64,000 nucleotides of DNA. Origin: Camarhynchus parvulus. Lineage: Eukaryota > Chordata > Aves > Passeriformes > Thraupidae. Below the pieces are notes generated by a model that made no database searches, had not been told where the DNA came from, and saw only the letters and a program-made list of their open reading frames with translations. The position numbers and the translations under genes were made by a program. This document shows positions 23,901 through 38,900 of this stretch, in pieces. The stretch covers positions 5,613,024 to 5,677,023 of the forward strand of contig NC_044576.1 in the NCBI RefSeq assembly GCF_901933205.1, given 5' to 3'. Numbering within the stretch: position 1 is the stretch's first letter; each line of letters starts with the position of its first letter.

Positions 23901-26900
23901 ACCCATAAAATAAGACTTTATAAGGGCAGAAATTATTTGTTCAAAGAGAAGATATAAAAGAGGTTCCTGAACACCATAACCACCACCAACTGTCTGACAT
24001 GCATAACAACCCCACCAGTTACTGGTCATCTGTGCACCTCCCCATAATTCTAAAAACAGCATTCCAAAGTTACATGAGCAGGCTACTAATAGTTATTTAA
24101 GTAAGTGTCTTGCAATGAAGCATATGAAAGGGAAACAGCTTGAGTCTTTGACTTTACAGATTTTTCAGCTACACCTTTCCACTCACTCTACTGTCACGTA
24201 GCATCACTTCTATAAGAAAAAAAACCAATGTATTTTTAAATTTAAACAGCATTTTATCCTCTGAACATAGCATTCTTGAGCTGCTATAAATATGAACTGG
24301 GACAAAACAGAATTTTAAGAACACTTCTTCAGAAACAACTGATCTTAAGCAGAAAGCTTGTTACAGCAACAGTAAAACAAATCATAAAACTAAGGACGAC
24401 CTCAAGTTAAATAAAAACACTACCATAAGAAATACAATAAAGGTAGCTAGTTTTTCCCATCTAGAAAAACCTGTTACTCAATATTAGTCAAATCAGGAGT
24501 TGAAAAAATACCTATTTGAGTAATCACTTTTAAAGAATTTTTCTGGAAATCACTTTAAAACAACAGAGTGCAGCAGTTAACACCACAATATATCATTATT
24601 ATAGTATTCTAAAATGTTGTTACTATTTTATTATATATACACCAATATATAATAATTTAGTAGTGTTTTCAATACTGTTGTAAAATGGAAGTGTTAGAAA
24701 AACTTCTGTTTGTTCACTAGAAGTGGGTAGATAGGATTAAAACAAAACATTAGCACATTTAGTAATGATAGGAACAAGTACCATAAAGTTTTTATCTCCT
24801 TACAGCCAGAGCTGACATTCAAAGTGTGGCATGATGCTGCTGCCAACTCCAGCACCATCTTCTTCACCTAGGAAAAGTCCTCTGACTTTAGTTAAACCTA
24901 CCAGGCAATTTTACGGCCAAAAGCCAACTTGTCAACAGTGAGCGTAGCTGAAGGCCAGCAAATTCCCTTTTACCTTGCATCCATGCATGATGGATCAGTA
25001 CAGCAGCAAAAGAGATCACTGGAGCTGAGTGAGGCAGAAACAGCCAGAGAGGAACAGCAGGGAGCCTGGGCACACAGATGGCTACAGAAACCCCACATGT
25101 TCCACTCCTTTTCCTCTCTGGATCCATACCTCCCAAGAGCTCAAAGCTGTCAGCAACACCTACTGCTACACATTAGAGGCCTATCCATCCTCTGATATTT
25201 CTACAGAAACCATACAACTACTTTAAAGATGTTCCCAATTATTCTATGGCTTTTCAAATTTAAAAGCTCAAGTGTTATTTTTTCAAGTGTGGTTTGTATT
25301 TCACACTGAGCATCAGCACACTGCACCAATGGAGCAGACAAAAACAAAGGCAGTTTCCACAGATGGAAACAGATTTCAGCTGAGTGTGACGTCATTTACT
25401 TTATATTATTAGCAGATACATGGATAATCCTGCTTACCAATGTAATTTCACTGCCAGTTGGAAGTCCAGCTATTTCAGGTTTTTAGCTGGACTCAATAGC
25501 TGCCACAGCATTCCATTTTTGGTACAGCCACTTGGCTCTACAGACATTCTGCTCATGTAAAGAGAAAAGTTCCTCAAATATATTAGGAGATTAAAATAAA
25601 AATACAAAGAAAGAAGTATCAAAGAGCCTTTAAATCTGAATAAAACAATTAATTTGCATATCCATATAGCTGTATTTTTAAAAACCCAACCTACTGCCTG
25701 CATTATCATATAACCTATGGTCTTACAGTTTTAACAGCTTCAAAGTGAATAATTGCTTGAAAGGCTCATTTATGAAGCAAAGCAACAGAGTTTGCATCTG
25801 ACAGACAACTGAAACATCAGTCATCTGTACACATGTTGCTCTGGCACTGAACATATTTCACCTGGATAGTAAACAACTCTAAAGCCACAGTTCTAAAAGA
25901 GGATTAAAATAAAAGAAACTAAGACACAAATAAAAGCCACTGCATCACTCAAAAGTACTACTTGTAGCCAGATTCCTCAAACACTAAGCCATTAACATTA
26001 AAAACAATGCATTTAAGGGTTCAGTCTGTTCACATTGCCAAAGTATTGCCCAGAGCATGGAATAGTGTTTGGCACTTTATTCTTTCATTCCTCCAAATGC
26101 AAAAAGGGAACACTCTCTGCTCCTTACATAACAGTTAAAGCAATCCAGGAAACTCTTTTAGCATGAGATGCTTTGGATATAGCCCCATTCACTAAATTCC
26201 CTTTCCCTATAAATTTTGTAGTAGAGATGATACCCATTTGTCCAATCAAAGGCTGAGGATCTCCACAGACTGACACAGAGCCAGACACTGTGTGCATCTG
26301 CAGTAGGAATATGTACCTACACCCTTGAGTGGCAGTAGGAATATGTACCTACACCCTTGAGTGGCAAGCTGCAGAGTAAAAGAATCCTCCATGCCTCCAC
26401 AAAACCATGGACCTGAATAGAAAGGCCTGATAAACTGCCTTGCTTTGCTGACCGTGCCCAGTTCCCCTTCTCAATACCAAGTGTTTCCCAGTTACATTAG
26501 GAGTGGTTTCCCTCCCTGTCATAAACATCAACAAGTTTATCTAAGAGCAGCTCAGACAACATGGAAATACCAGAAGTAATGCAGATGACACTGTACTATC
26601 TATGCAGAAAGTAGGTCTGGTGGTGGTAAAACAATTTCACTTCTGGATGAACTATAATTGCTATTCCACATATGGTTAGCAAGTTTAGCCTAAGCAAGAT
26701 TTCATTTGAAAGGAAGTTTGCTAATGAAAACTAAAGAGCAGAATAAAAATCTAAAGAACAATGCTTGAATCTTTGGCTGGCTGTTCTAGGCTGTAAAAAA
26801 GGCAAACAGAGCCATATGCCTCACCAGTGGGATTTCAGTCAGCACACACTGGAAAAGCAAAAGCATTTTTGCTTAGACTGTTTACTGCCCATATACTTCC

Positions 26901-29900
26901 AAGCCACTCCCATCAAAGATCAGCAGTTTGGACTTTGCTCTCCTTTTGTTTTGGCTACCAAGTGATGAGGCTAAAGTTATGGCTTAAGTTTTGCTTGCTA
27001 TGCACCTCTGTGGCACTCTCAAGCTCAAAATAAGGCTCAAGGAGTACATGGAAGAATCCTATTCAGGGGGAAAAGCCAAAAACCCTGCACGTTTTGGGCT
27101 GACCCAACACCAGGTGCCCACCAAAGACATTTTGTCACTCCCCCCTCAGCTGGGCAGGGGAGAGAAAATACAACAAAAAGGTCAAAGGCTGTGGGGAGAG
27201 ATAAGGACAGAGATCACTCTCCAGTTACTGTCATGGGCAATTGCCAACCCAGTTTGGGTAATTTGATTGTTAATCTATTACCAATCAAATCAGGGTAGGA
27301 AAATGAGAAATAAGAGTAAACCCTTGACACACAAACCCAATACACTGCCAAAAAAGCAAGACTCTCAAATCATGCTTTACCCATCCCCCTGGGTGTTACA
27401 GTTAGGTAGTGACTTCTAGACTAAGCCAGCTACCAGCTATGGTTCACATGTCCAGACAAACAAAAGCTTGCCCCGGCATTTTTGTCCTGAACATTTTTGA
27501 AAAACACTACACTCAACAAAGTCATTCTATCCAGCACCTGTCAGAATTTAGTTCCATTTTGCTGTTCAGATACACAATATTAACCACACAATCTACAGTA
27601 AAACACTAGTAACTACAACAACTACACTTTGACCAAAATGCTAGTCTGCTACAGGGAACAGGGGAGCATGAGATCAGCTCCTGAACCCCTCAGGAAATTG
27701 TATCCTACTTCTTTTCCAACCCCCCTGCCTTGGGCAAGAAGCAGGGAAAATCATGTAAATCCTATTAAAAGAACATGTCTGCCAACAGTAGTGAACTTTA
27801 AATTCAGCAACTCCTTTAGCAGATTGCAGTTACCAAAATGCAGGAATGCAATCAGAAACAGGTCTGTTAGAATCTTCACAGCATTCTTATGAGCAGAATA
27901 TAAAAGCCAGAGAACAAAAATGCTTTAACAGTTAAAGAATATACCCAGAAGCACTGACAGAGCTGAATAAAGCACATTCTTGAACAGAGTAAGGCAGCTA
28001 TTAACTTTCCAACTTAGAAAGCTGGAATTCTCCAAAGCAACTGCCAGATTCTTCCAAAGCACAGCATAACCAATAGTAAGGCAATTACTCAAGCAGTCAG
28101 AAACCACCCTAGAATTTTAACAGGAAAAGTGACATCCCTACTGATTCCTCCAAAATGCAGGACTTTTCTATGCCAGGAGCTTTTATTTAATGGGTCCCAA
28201 GTATAACCATTGCAAGCAGTCTGAAAGGAGACAATTAAGCCCTTTTTCCAATGCAGACCTCAAAGCTCCATTACAAGTACCCTACCTACTCATGTTCATG
28301 GACTAATTATTGATCTACCCCAAATTATGGGGCACCTTTTGCCAGATAACTCTTCAAGTTGTCTCAACATGGAGATATCCCTGTCTGAACCTTGAAAGAA
28401 ATCTAAAAAGAGCACAACAACAACAAAAAAAATTAGAAGAAATTTTCTTCTGTAAGGGATGTTCTGCACTGGAGTGTGTGTGCAAGTGCTGATGTATTTA
28501 TGGGCTCTAACAGCCCCTTCACAGGAGCTTGTGACAGTCTGGAACAAGGGACAGCTAAAAAACAACTCCTGAAGCAAAATCCAGGCTACCCTCTCTAATG
28601 AGTCAGCCTGGAAACTCTTTCACATGGTCAAGTTGCATCAGTGTTTTAACACAGTTCTCCCAGTCACCCTTCTCATGAGTTGACAGGGCATTACTGGTAC
28701 ACTAAACCTGTGAATCAACTCACCTCCTGTACAGCACAGAAGTACTTGGGGAGAAGCTATCTGCATATCATTCTAACTCAAAGAATCTGCACCTGTGCCT
28801 GGAGACAGTGCCCAAAACTTGTGTCCACAAGTGAGCAGTGTTTCTTGTGCTGCTGGACAGCCTAGGTATATTTTAACAGAAGGGCATAAGTCTGGAGATA
28901 CCATCACCATGCCATAAATAGCCAACAAAAAACCCCAAACAGATAACAAATCCTGCTCAAAACACAGTCAAAAGGCCCAACAAACCCAGCTGCACAGAAA
29001 ACTCCAAAAAGCTAATACTGGAAGGCAAATAAAAATTGTTATAAAACCCTTAGTCACTTCTCTGCATGCTGACCTATTCACCTCTTGCTTTTATGATCCA
29101 TGTTTGACTCCTGCGGTAAGAGCGTCCTGCCCATCCCAGCACTCCTTCCTGTTTACAGCCTTCCAGAGCTCCCAGGTGAGCTCACACCTTCCAAGCACTC
29201 ACACCAGGAACTGCAACCACACCATCTGCAGCACTTCCTCGAGATAAACAGCAAATGCCTTCAAACACAGAACAACCCTTGGAAGAGAACTTAAATCTCC
29301 CAGCTAGCTCTCACCTCAAACTCAATAGCAAAATTTCATCCTGGCTGGAGTATTCATTTTCAAAGCTGCTCACACTTAAATCTCAAGTAAGTGATTTCCT
29401 TCAAACACATGAAATAATCTCTGATTGCTCTGTTGCTAGACTTCTTACCACTGGAAGCAAACTATTTCTGGCCCCATGTCAGCCAGGTGTGGTATCAGGC
29501 AGGAGCACAACTGAACACTGAGAAATAGCCAACATTTAGGAACAATTGCAGGGACTCCTCACACAGCTCTTAAGACAGCCTTGCACATGACCTTGATCAA
29601 AGAAAAAGATGTGTCCTTGTACTGAACTGTGCTTTTCTTCTAATGATCAGCAAGGACTGACAGCTGGATTAAGGAGGTCAAAAGAAAAACTGACTGATTT
29701 GCTATTTTTCATTTTTAAAGAACATCAAGCCTAGTTTCAGGAGATAATTTCTATTTTCATTTCGTATACGCATGAATAAACTTATTTCATAAAGCAGGTG
29801 AACAAGATAAAAAAAATTGTAGTCTTAATTGTAAGTTTAAAGATGAAAGCTGATACCTACATGCATGTTCAAAGAAACTGTCACATTAGGAGTTTACATA

Positions 29901-32900
29901 ATAAAGGTAATTGACAGATGACAGAGAAACACACTCATGAGCTTCCTTGCTTTGGAAAAATTTCTTTACACTCACTGCTCTTGGAGGTACTACAACCTAC
30001 ACATGCAGTTTTCATGAGCAACATGATCCTCTCCATTTAGGATGCTTCTGAGAGCTCCTAAAAGACATGGGTAATTTAATGCAGATGATGTGCTGAACAA
30101 GATTAACAGGAACATTACAGATCTAGAATGAGGTGTTTCATTTTGTTATGAGGTTTAAAGTTACAAATACACTTGGTAGTTTCTTGGCTTCCATAAATTT
30201 AATTTTAAAAACTACCAGCTTTCTTATTTATACTACTTAGTTTTGTGCCTAGTGTCTTCAAAATTATGTTAGAAGCTTCTACAAATTTTTAGGTCTTTAT
30301 TTCTGTGTAAGAACATGGCATCCTTCATATCAAGAATTCAGAAGACACCTTAGAACACCTTCCATTGCAATCTATATGGTATATTGGAAAATTGTTCATT
30401 GCAGTAACTTCAGTAACTTGTGTCAAGCCAGCAGCCACTTCTTCTCAAAGGTTTCTCTGCTCTGTGCCACAGCAAATTTTGCAAGAAGGAAAGTTAGAGG
30501 GATGTTAAGAGAACCAAAGCTAGCATAAAGAAAACAAAACAAAGACTCATCTTGGCACTGCCAAGTCCTGCACATTTTTAAACATGTTTAACAGTCTTAA
30601 AGCTTCAGCTCCTGGAAACCTCAGAGATCTCAGTCCTGGTGAAATGACCAGGTAGCAGGTTTGCATACAAAGATAATATTTTATCCAGCACAAAATTGGA
30701 ACAGGAGCAGTAATGCAGCACTGAAGAGCAGCAATACTAATTAAGTTCTGCAAGTGACAGAAAACTAAAAGAAGCTTTGCCAAAAATACATGGACACCAC
30801 ATCTCTAGAATAAAAATCAAAAAAAGCCCAGCAGAATACATTCTCATTACAGCAACTGTACTTAATTTTTAAAACAGCCTCACTCATTTCATGTATGCAA
30901 GTCCCAAGACAAGATAACTCAGTATTTTAAGCGGCACTGCTGTGGGAAGAACGAAAAATTTGGTTGCCTGAAAGGATCCAAGACCAGCTTTTTACTTATT
31001 AAAGTTAATTTGGGCATATTTACCCTGAGTTAGATTACCTTCAATCAAGTTACAGAAGTCACAATGGAAGTCAATGTATAGACATTCTATAGACATCAAT
31101 CTCAACTGCAGGAGATGGGGACAAATTCTTTGCAATAAAGTGTTTGAAGTAGATTTCCTCTATTGTCTCAGCAGCTGCCTAAGAAGAAAGTTTCCTGATG
31201 TACCCAATGCTTGAACTGTAGGTTGAGAAATGCAGTACTTTATTATTTTCAATATTAGAGGAAACCCAGTTTGGATTCTCTCAAGACTCTGAAGTCATGC
31301 CCATTCTCAAATATTTTCAAATCTAAAGCTTTATTCAGCTTTGACAAGTGGCTTCAAATCTCACTGCTCCACTGGAGTTCCTCTTCCAGGCTTGGCTATC
31401 ACTTATGGCCTAGGCTTATTCTCTCTAACACCTCCAAGTGCTATAGTCAAAAAATTAATTTCCACTTGGATTCTTACCTTTTCAGCTTTGGTTTTCACTC
31501 TATATCAAGTCTGCTAGAGACTTGAGCTTATTTCACAAGTTAAAATTCTACAGTCATTGTTTGCTGCTCTAAGAGTATCTTCTCTATTTTTGAAATACTA
31601 AAAAACATCAAAGTAACTGGCTAAAAGGAACTAGCATTTAAAATAGGAGTGGTCCCAAATAAAAGTTGTTTCTGCTTATTCCAAGGGAAACCACGTTTCA
31701 TTTTTGAGCTGTCTGTAATTGTAAGGCAAACCACAGTACATGTAACCACCCATTCATATGGGTTGGATTTATCCATGCTGCTATAGGTCACACTGTGTGG
31801 AATATTAACCTGACTGGGTGGCTCCAGAGAGAAAAGTGAAGTTCATAACCCAAAGGCTCAGAAAGGTCCTACTTAATCATTACACATTCTTGAACCCAAG
31901 GGTGTCATCAGAGACCAGCCTCAATGTCCTGCCTCTCCCAAAACAAGCTACAGAAATACCACAATCTGAGCAAACGGCTAAGTGGAACCAAATAACAGCA
32001 ACTCTTGAAGTAAGCATGTCTTATCTCTACCCCTGACAGCTGGTGGTTTTGTTTTTAATCATCCAAAGTTACACACATTTTCATTTTTTGCTGTAAGGTC
32101 CTTGATTTTCAAACAATTCTGTTCATCTTATAACCCAGAAATGTACTTCTGAAGCCTCTTTAGAGCATTCAAAGAACAAACCTTTCCATTGTACACAGGA
32201 AAAGGTTTCTATGAACTTTGTATTTGGCAGATGCTGTTGAGGCAGCATCTGGACTTGCCATTCCCAGTAATGTGTTTCCTCAATTATACCTGGTACAGAG
32301 AGAGCTCTGAAGATTGTTAGACACCAAGTTCAGGCTGACAAGCAGAATCTCTACCAACCTCATTTATGCAATTCCATTAGTAACAAAAATACAACGCTAA
32401 AAAATCTTAATTTCCTCCCTTTTGAACCCAAATAATTTATGAGCTTTTTTTTAGACTCATGCATTAATTAGTTTGAGGGTTAGGTTTGAGGGTTTGCTCT
32501 CAAAAACAAATAGAGCACACTATGCTGATTAACAAAAAAAAATTTCTGAGAGAAGAATTGTGTTAACACAATTATGTTTCACTGGTTATATGTAAATGGG
32601 TTAAGAAACCAGAAGATACAAAAGAAATGTGTGCCTTTTCAGAAATGTTACTTCCCAAATGCAAATGTAAGATAATTTGCCCAATTCATATTATCCTCTT
32701 TATACAAATGTAAATTTCATTTTGTCTCAACCATTCAAGGGTAACTTTTAGACAAGAAAAACTAGGCCTCAAAGTTCTATAAGTAGAATAGTAAAACCAA
32801 CACTGCTTACATTGCAACTACAGCAAATTAATGACTGCCAAAGCAGCCATGTAAAACATATATTTTATGTTTCTGTGGATATAGTGTCTTCCAAGTGAAC

Positions 32901-35900
32901 CATAAGCTTTTCACTGCTGAAAATTTTGAATAGGTCAGCTTCTAAAACATCCTAATACTAAATACATTGTAACTGAGTAATCCTAGATATGCTTTTAGAC
33001 ATCTATAAAGGCAATGATGTGTTCTAGAACAAAATCCTAATCTGGGGGAAAAAAATATTAGCAGACAGAAGTGAATAATGACAGCACAAAGCCAAATAAT
33101 AATTCTTTGGGGGTTTTACATTAGTTTAAGGTAATGTTACCATACTTAAAAACTAATCAGGATATCTTTAAGCTAGTGACCATCTTCCTGACTCTCCATA
33201 GTTGTGATCAATGGGTTACAAAACAGGGTGGGGGGAGGAAATAACAAAACCAGACAGCGGTAGGAAGGCACAAGCACAAACTGTTTTCTGATTTTCCCCT
33301 TTGAGCACTGGAAGTTCCAACAGCTTTAACACAAAAAAAAGTACAGCATTATGTCAGGCTTCTCATATCAGGAAGAATTCTGCTTGGGAAATCCTTGCAC
33401 TTAAAGCCAGGTTGCAGGCTTTTGAAATAAACTGCACCTAGTTTTCAACATCAAACACAAGTTCCAACTGTCTTTGGGATGCATGAGTAATGTTCCAAAG
33501 ATGATAAACACAGGGCAAACATTCTTCTCGTTAAACCCACCTCCATGTTGATGCTTGCAGACTGCTAGGAAACAAGAGAAATAGAAGTAACGCCCTATTA
33601 TTTTGTCAGTGATAAACTGAGCAGCAAAGCAACAGAGATGGCTGACAAGAAGCTCAGTGCAGAGATAGCCTCTGTGGGATGTTTTATTTCCCTCATATAA
33701 AAACCATCTTGTCAGATTGGTTGTTCTGTGCCACCGAGGCCAGTCATGTTTGAAGTCATAGTGGTCAGCAAAAAACTTGCAATCAGTTTTCCTGCCTAGA
33801 CCCTACACACTTCATCTCATTTGTCCTGGAGTAAACTGTTATCATCTAGTCTGGCAGGTCCTGCCAACAGAGGGATTGTACTGTTGGCAGATGTAATATT
33901 TTCTTCTGTATAAACCTAGTACTTCTACAGGTTTCAAAATTTTGGAACTTCAAAAGCAGAATAAAAAGGACCTAAAAAAAGCTCAGAGAAAGCTCCATTG
34001 CACACGGAACATTGGAACAGAGGACTTTGCCAGACATGTTTTTACACACATTTTGAAGATGATTTCTATCAAATATTAAAATTATTGAGCCAAATCAACT
34101 TTTTTTAAATCAGAATTTGGCTCAGCCTTACCCAAGCATATGGGGAGCTGCCTCTATGTCCAAACCCAGGAAAGACAAGACATTCTGTCCAGGCTGCAGA
34201 AGTGCTCAATGGCCTACAACGTGCTGGCTCAAAGCAGACGGTTTGCGGAACACTGCAAGAGTTGAGGTTGTTTGTTTTCATTAGAAACATCCTTTTGTGC
34301 CAGATCATGCAGTTCTTGGTATTTCTTTATCTACAAGGCAGAGGACACACATGTGGGGCTCAGCACATTTTGTAACACAGTACATGCCAAGACCATGAAG
34401 TAAGAATGTCAGACTCCACGGGACACCTCTAGACGTGCTCCGTCTGTTTTGGGGAAGCTTCAGTCCAGCTGCCTGCCACAGGCACACTGAGCCTGCTCTG
34501 CACTCCCACCATCCTGTAAACATGGCAGAGGAAAGAGCAGCTAGGCTGCAGAGCAAATGTTGATTTAAGGCAAGGTGTGCCAGACAAGCAGTAGGGACAC
34601 TTCTTTCTTACCAGTTGTCAGAGACAGAAATTTTGCATTGTACTAACTCAAGAGGTGTTCAAAGTCATATACAAGCAAGCAGAAACTTATCATTGTATAT
34701 ATTAGGATTACCTCACTGAGAAGCTGAACTATTGGAGAGAAGAGTTCTGATGATTTCACTGCTTAATTATTTAAATGATTTTAAACTTTCACACAGCCAG
34801 GACAATACACTTAATCCCTAGACTTACATATGCTTACAGATTTCAACCCATGAAACTGAAAACCCTTCAAAAAATCTGACACCTTGTTTGATTAGAACAG
34901 CTGCACTGCTATTACTGGAACTAGATTCACAGGAAGAAAGAATAAGCAGCAATGTGAAAGCAAAGAATGCAGTTTCAGAGCATGCTTTAACCATACCCTG
35001 AAGTCTAAAATAATGCTGGTTTTGTCCTGCAACCTTTCATTCTCAACACAGCATTTACCTAGCAACTACACAACAGCAGCGTGAGCTGGTGCAGTTCATT
35101 GCAACTAACAAAAGATTAACTTCTATCAACACTAATTTTCATTCTAGTTGACAAAACACAGCGGTCACAGAGTTTGGATCATGTGGAAAGAGAATGAGGA
35201 GAGGATGAAGGACAGGATAGCCCCTCCCAGCAACAGGGCAGTGGGGTCTATTTAGCATGAAATGCCAAGGATAACTGATACACAGTCACTGATTCATTCC
35301 AGTTCTGTGATGAGACAGACACTGCAGCACATCTCACTCACGCTAGGACAGCAACTCCTTTTTCCCCACAGGTGCAGCAGCAATTTATAGGCCTTTAAAC
35401 TGAAGAAAACTGTCAGAAATTCAGCATCCAACATCCTTCACACTTCAGCTGCAACCACTGTGAGAAAAGGCTACAGTCACAGAACCTCTCCCACAAATGG
35501 CCCTTCTGCCTTGAAGTTCAGACTATTGAGCTATAGCTACTCCTTTTACACACATGGAGTTATTGTCATCTGATTCCATCCCATGAGCTGGGATCACTTC
35601 AAGATGTGTGACAGCATGTTAATTAGCACACAAGAGAGTAAATATTATTGCAGTTTATGCTTTTAATTAAAAAAAAAGGTATTCCAAGAACAAGACACAA
35701 TCTAGGTTTACAGCCAAAGCACACACAGTTACATAAAACATGATCTACATGCTAAGCCAGGTACTAGACAACAATTCAATCAACACAGAAGCTATGGCTT
35801 CAGCCATCCCTTCTCAGATATACAGAAATTCTAGGGGCTGCTGGACATCTGGAAATGTCAAACAACAAGAGAAGCAATAAAAGTAGAGTAAGATAATGCC

Positions 35901-38900
35901 TTGGAAACTACCATTAAAGAAACAGCTCCAATCTGTAAAGCAGCAAAAGCTGAAAGAGACCAATACTACTGCGTAGCTTCAGGACACCTCCTGTGTCCCC
36001 CAGACAGTCTTTGTCCAGCTTAAAGCATTTAGTTATAATCTAATATCAGATTCAAGGAATATTTGCAAGGCTCTAAACTTGGGGTGGGGAAGACAGATAT
36101 TACAAATACAAGCAAACAGAAAGCTAACTACTAGCACCCAAGACAAATCCATCCTTCTGTGGAACACTGCAACTTTTCCTTCCAACACTGATGGATGCTG
36201 ACCTACTTAACTGGAAACAAACCATGCACTTAAACATGAAGGGAGAGCGTGCTGCAAAGCAACACAGATGGGGGAACTTTCATTTTTAAGTGAGGAGGGA
36301 AAAAAGTTAACAGATTACAGCAGACAGTCTGCTTTAACAGATTGCAAGAACAAAATGGCCATCTACTTTGTATTTAGGATGCTTTCACATCTTTGCTTGG
36401 CACAAGAGGATGGTCTGATCTCATCCATACCAGGCTGTGACTGACAAGTATTCAGTGTGTTTACTATTAAATACTGTCTCAGCAACTGATGTGTACACAG
36501 TCACTCAGACCTTACAAATAAGAACAACGAGCAATCCAAGTGGATGCAAAGTCAGGCACAAGCTCTTTTTGAAGTCAACAAGATAGGTAGTCACAAATTA
36601 AAAAAATTACTTTCACCATCAAAAACTGAGAACAAGATGTGCCACTCTGACATGTTTTCTGAGCCTCTGAATAATTTGTCTTATTGTTGGTTTCGTTATG
36701 TGAAAAAATAGGAAAAATCCTGCAGCAAACATTGCAAAAATTGTTGCAACAGCCAGTGTGTTTTAGAAATAATGAGCTATACTTACTACAACAGCACCCA
36801 ACTGACACAGAATTTGAAAATGGAAAGATATTTTAATTGTGCACTTCAAGTCTTCTGCTTCTTGACATAAAGATATGCAATTAGTACAAGGTATTTCACA
36901 AGTTTAAATACTTCAGAATAATAGCATTGATAGAGCAAAGGGAAAAGATTTCATTAAAACAAAGTTCTGCTGAAGATTATTACGTGGAACAGTGAATTTG
37001 AACCACTCCCTGTTTCCTCCTGTGCATGACTCCTCAAGACAATTCACATGCAATTAAGAATTCAAATTCCCTACTAGCTCCATTCCCTAGTTCCTTAAAG
37101 CATTCACCAAAGTATTTTAGTGGAGTTAATGAATTCCAAATTGCAAAGTCTCAAACTGAATCAGAAGGCAGTTTGCTTGGGACACACATGTCAGGACAAG
37201 TCCACCACGTCAGAAGTCAGCAGAGGGCACTGCGACTCACCTACAAATTAATATTTTGCTGCTCTTTTGGCCCTGAAACATAGGAGGTCAGTCAGGAGTG
37301 GAGAACTCTGCCACAGACAGACAAACTGCTGCTCCTTTCCATCACCAGTCAAGATGACAGGCTGCTATGGACTTGTGCACCAGGAAGTCACCACACCAGA
37401 ATCCAAATGCTACATAAGAAAGAGCCTCAGGTCTTCCCAGCTACATAGTATTTAAAAATCTGTTTCTTCTGGTTTCTAAGGGAAAGATAGGACACACCTT
37501 CCAAACTCCAAACACACAATTCAGAGACTCAAAGTCACTGAAATAGGTACATCTGGGAAGAGACCAGAGGAAAACGGATCAAAAAAGGAAGATAACAGAC
37601 ACTGAGAAAACAGGACAAGAAGAACATTCTCAAGACTATTGAAATTGATGACCACTCATGTCAACCACATCTACTTCTGTGCTAGTTCTCACCTTCTGTT
37701 TCCACAAGAATTTTGCTTTATTAGCAAAGTTAAACAATAATCTCAAAGCTGTCCAAGTTCTCATTGAACATTTTCACCTTCCTGAGAAATTGAACACTGG
37801 CAAACTATTTAAATCCCACATCTAGGAAACAAGGACACAAGAAAGTGGAAAGGATTTATAAATAATATTTAGGACTCCCTTTTTAGCAAAAATAATTAGG
37901 GCACACCGATGAGTGACCAATGGCAACAAGGAAACCAAACTCCACAAAACTGCACAGTACATTATCCTTTACTGCCTTTTGCAATAAATCTGTGGAGAAC
38001 AGTAGCTGTTCTCTTCATTCCCTGTGCTATAGGGTTAGGCTCATAGAGGACATTAACTTATGCAAATACAACCCTTAGGAATTCAGGGGGAAAAACCCAA
38101 CCAACTACAGAAGAATCTGGTCATCAGAAATGAAGGTACTCAGCATTGCTGCCATCTCCCTTGAAACCAACACAGTCTAAGTAGTTAAAATAAGAATTCT
38201 CTGGTTGGTGCTCTTATGTAACAAAGTAGAAACAGGTTGAGCAGCTCCATCTGATGTACAGAAAGCTAGAGTATGCCTCTTGCCTATAGCACCGTGTAAA
38301 GCCTATGGGAAGACCACACTGACAAAGTGCACCACCAGCAATTCCTCCCACAGACTCTCCTCCAAACCTCTGTCGTCCTTTGCCAATTCTGGAACGTGAT
38401 GTTCTACTTTGCAAGTTGCAATTATGTGACAAGTCTCAGGGACGGCAGGAAGAGGGAGAAGGACTGCTACTTATCTAGGTGGTTGGACTGCAGTAGGAAA
38501 ATATACGTGGCAGTATGAGAAAGTATGAGAAAACTTGCTAAAGTTTTCAGATGAAATTACACCAGACAGCTTAAGGGGGATATCTGTCACCAACGAAGCA
38601 GGACAATCCTATTATGCCCTGCTGTGGGTCACACACTCCTGCTACAGACTTTATGCTAATTCGGATGTTTGTTGGACTGCTTTGTGAGCAGATTCACTTC
38701 ATTTGCCTGGCAAAAACTCACACACAGCAAATCTCAGCTCAAACCATCCAATAAGCACTGGGAACCTCAAAGTCACTATCCTTGCCATCCAGCAAGGAGC
38801 ATGAGGAAGATTCTGCTACCCAAATATTACTCAACCTTTATGAGGGACTTTATGACATTCAAATGAACACAATAACTCATCAGTTTCAGGAATGAACAGT

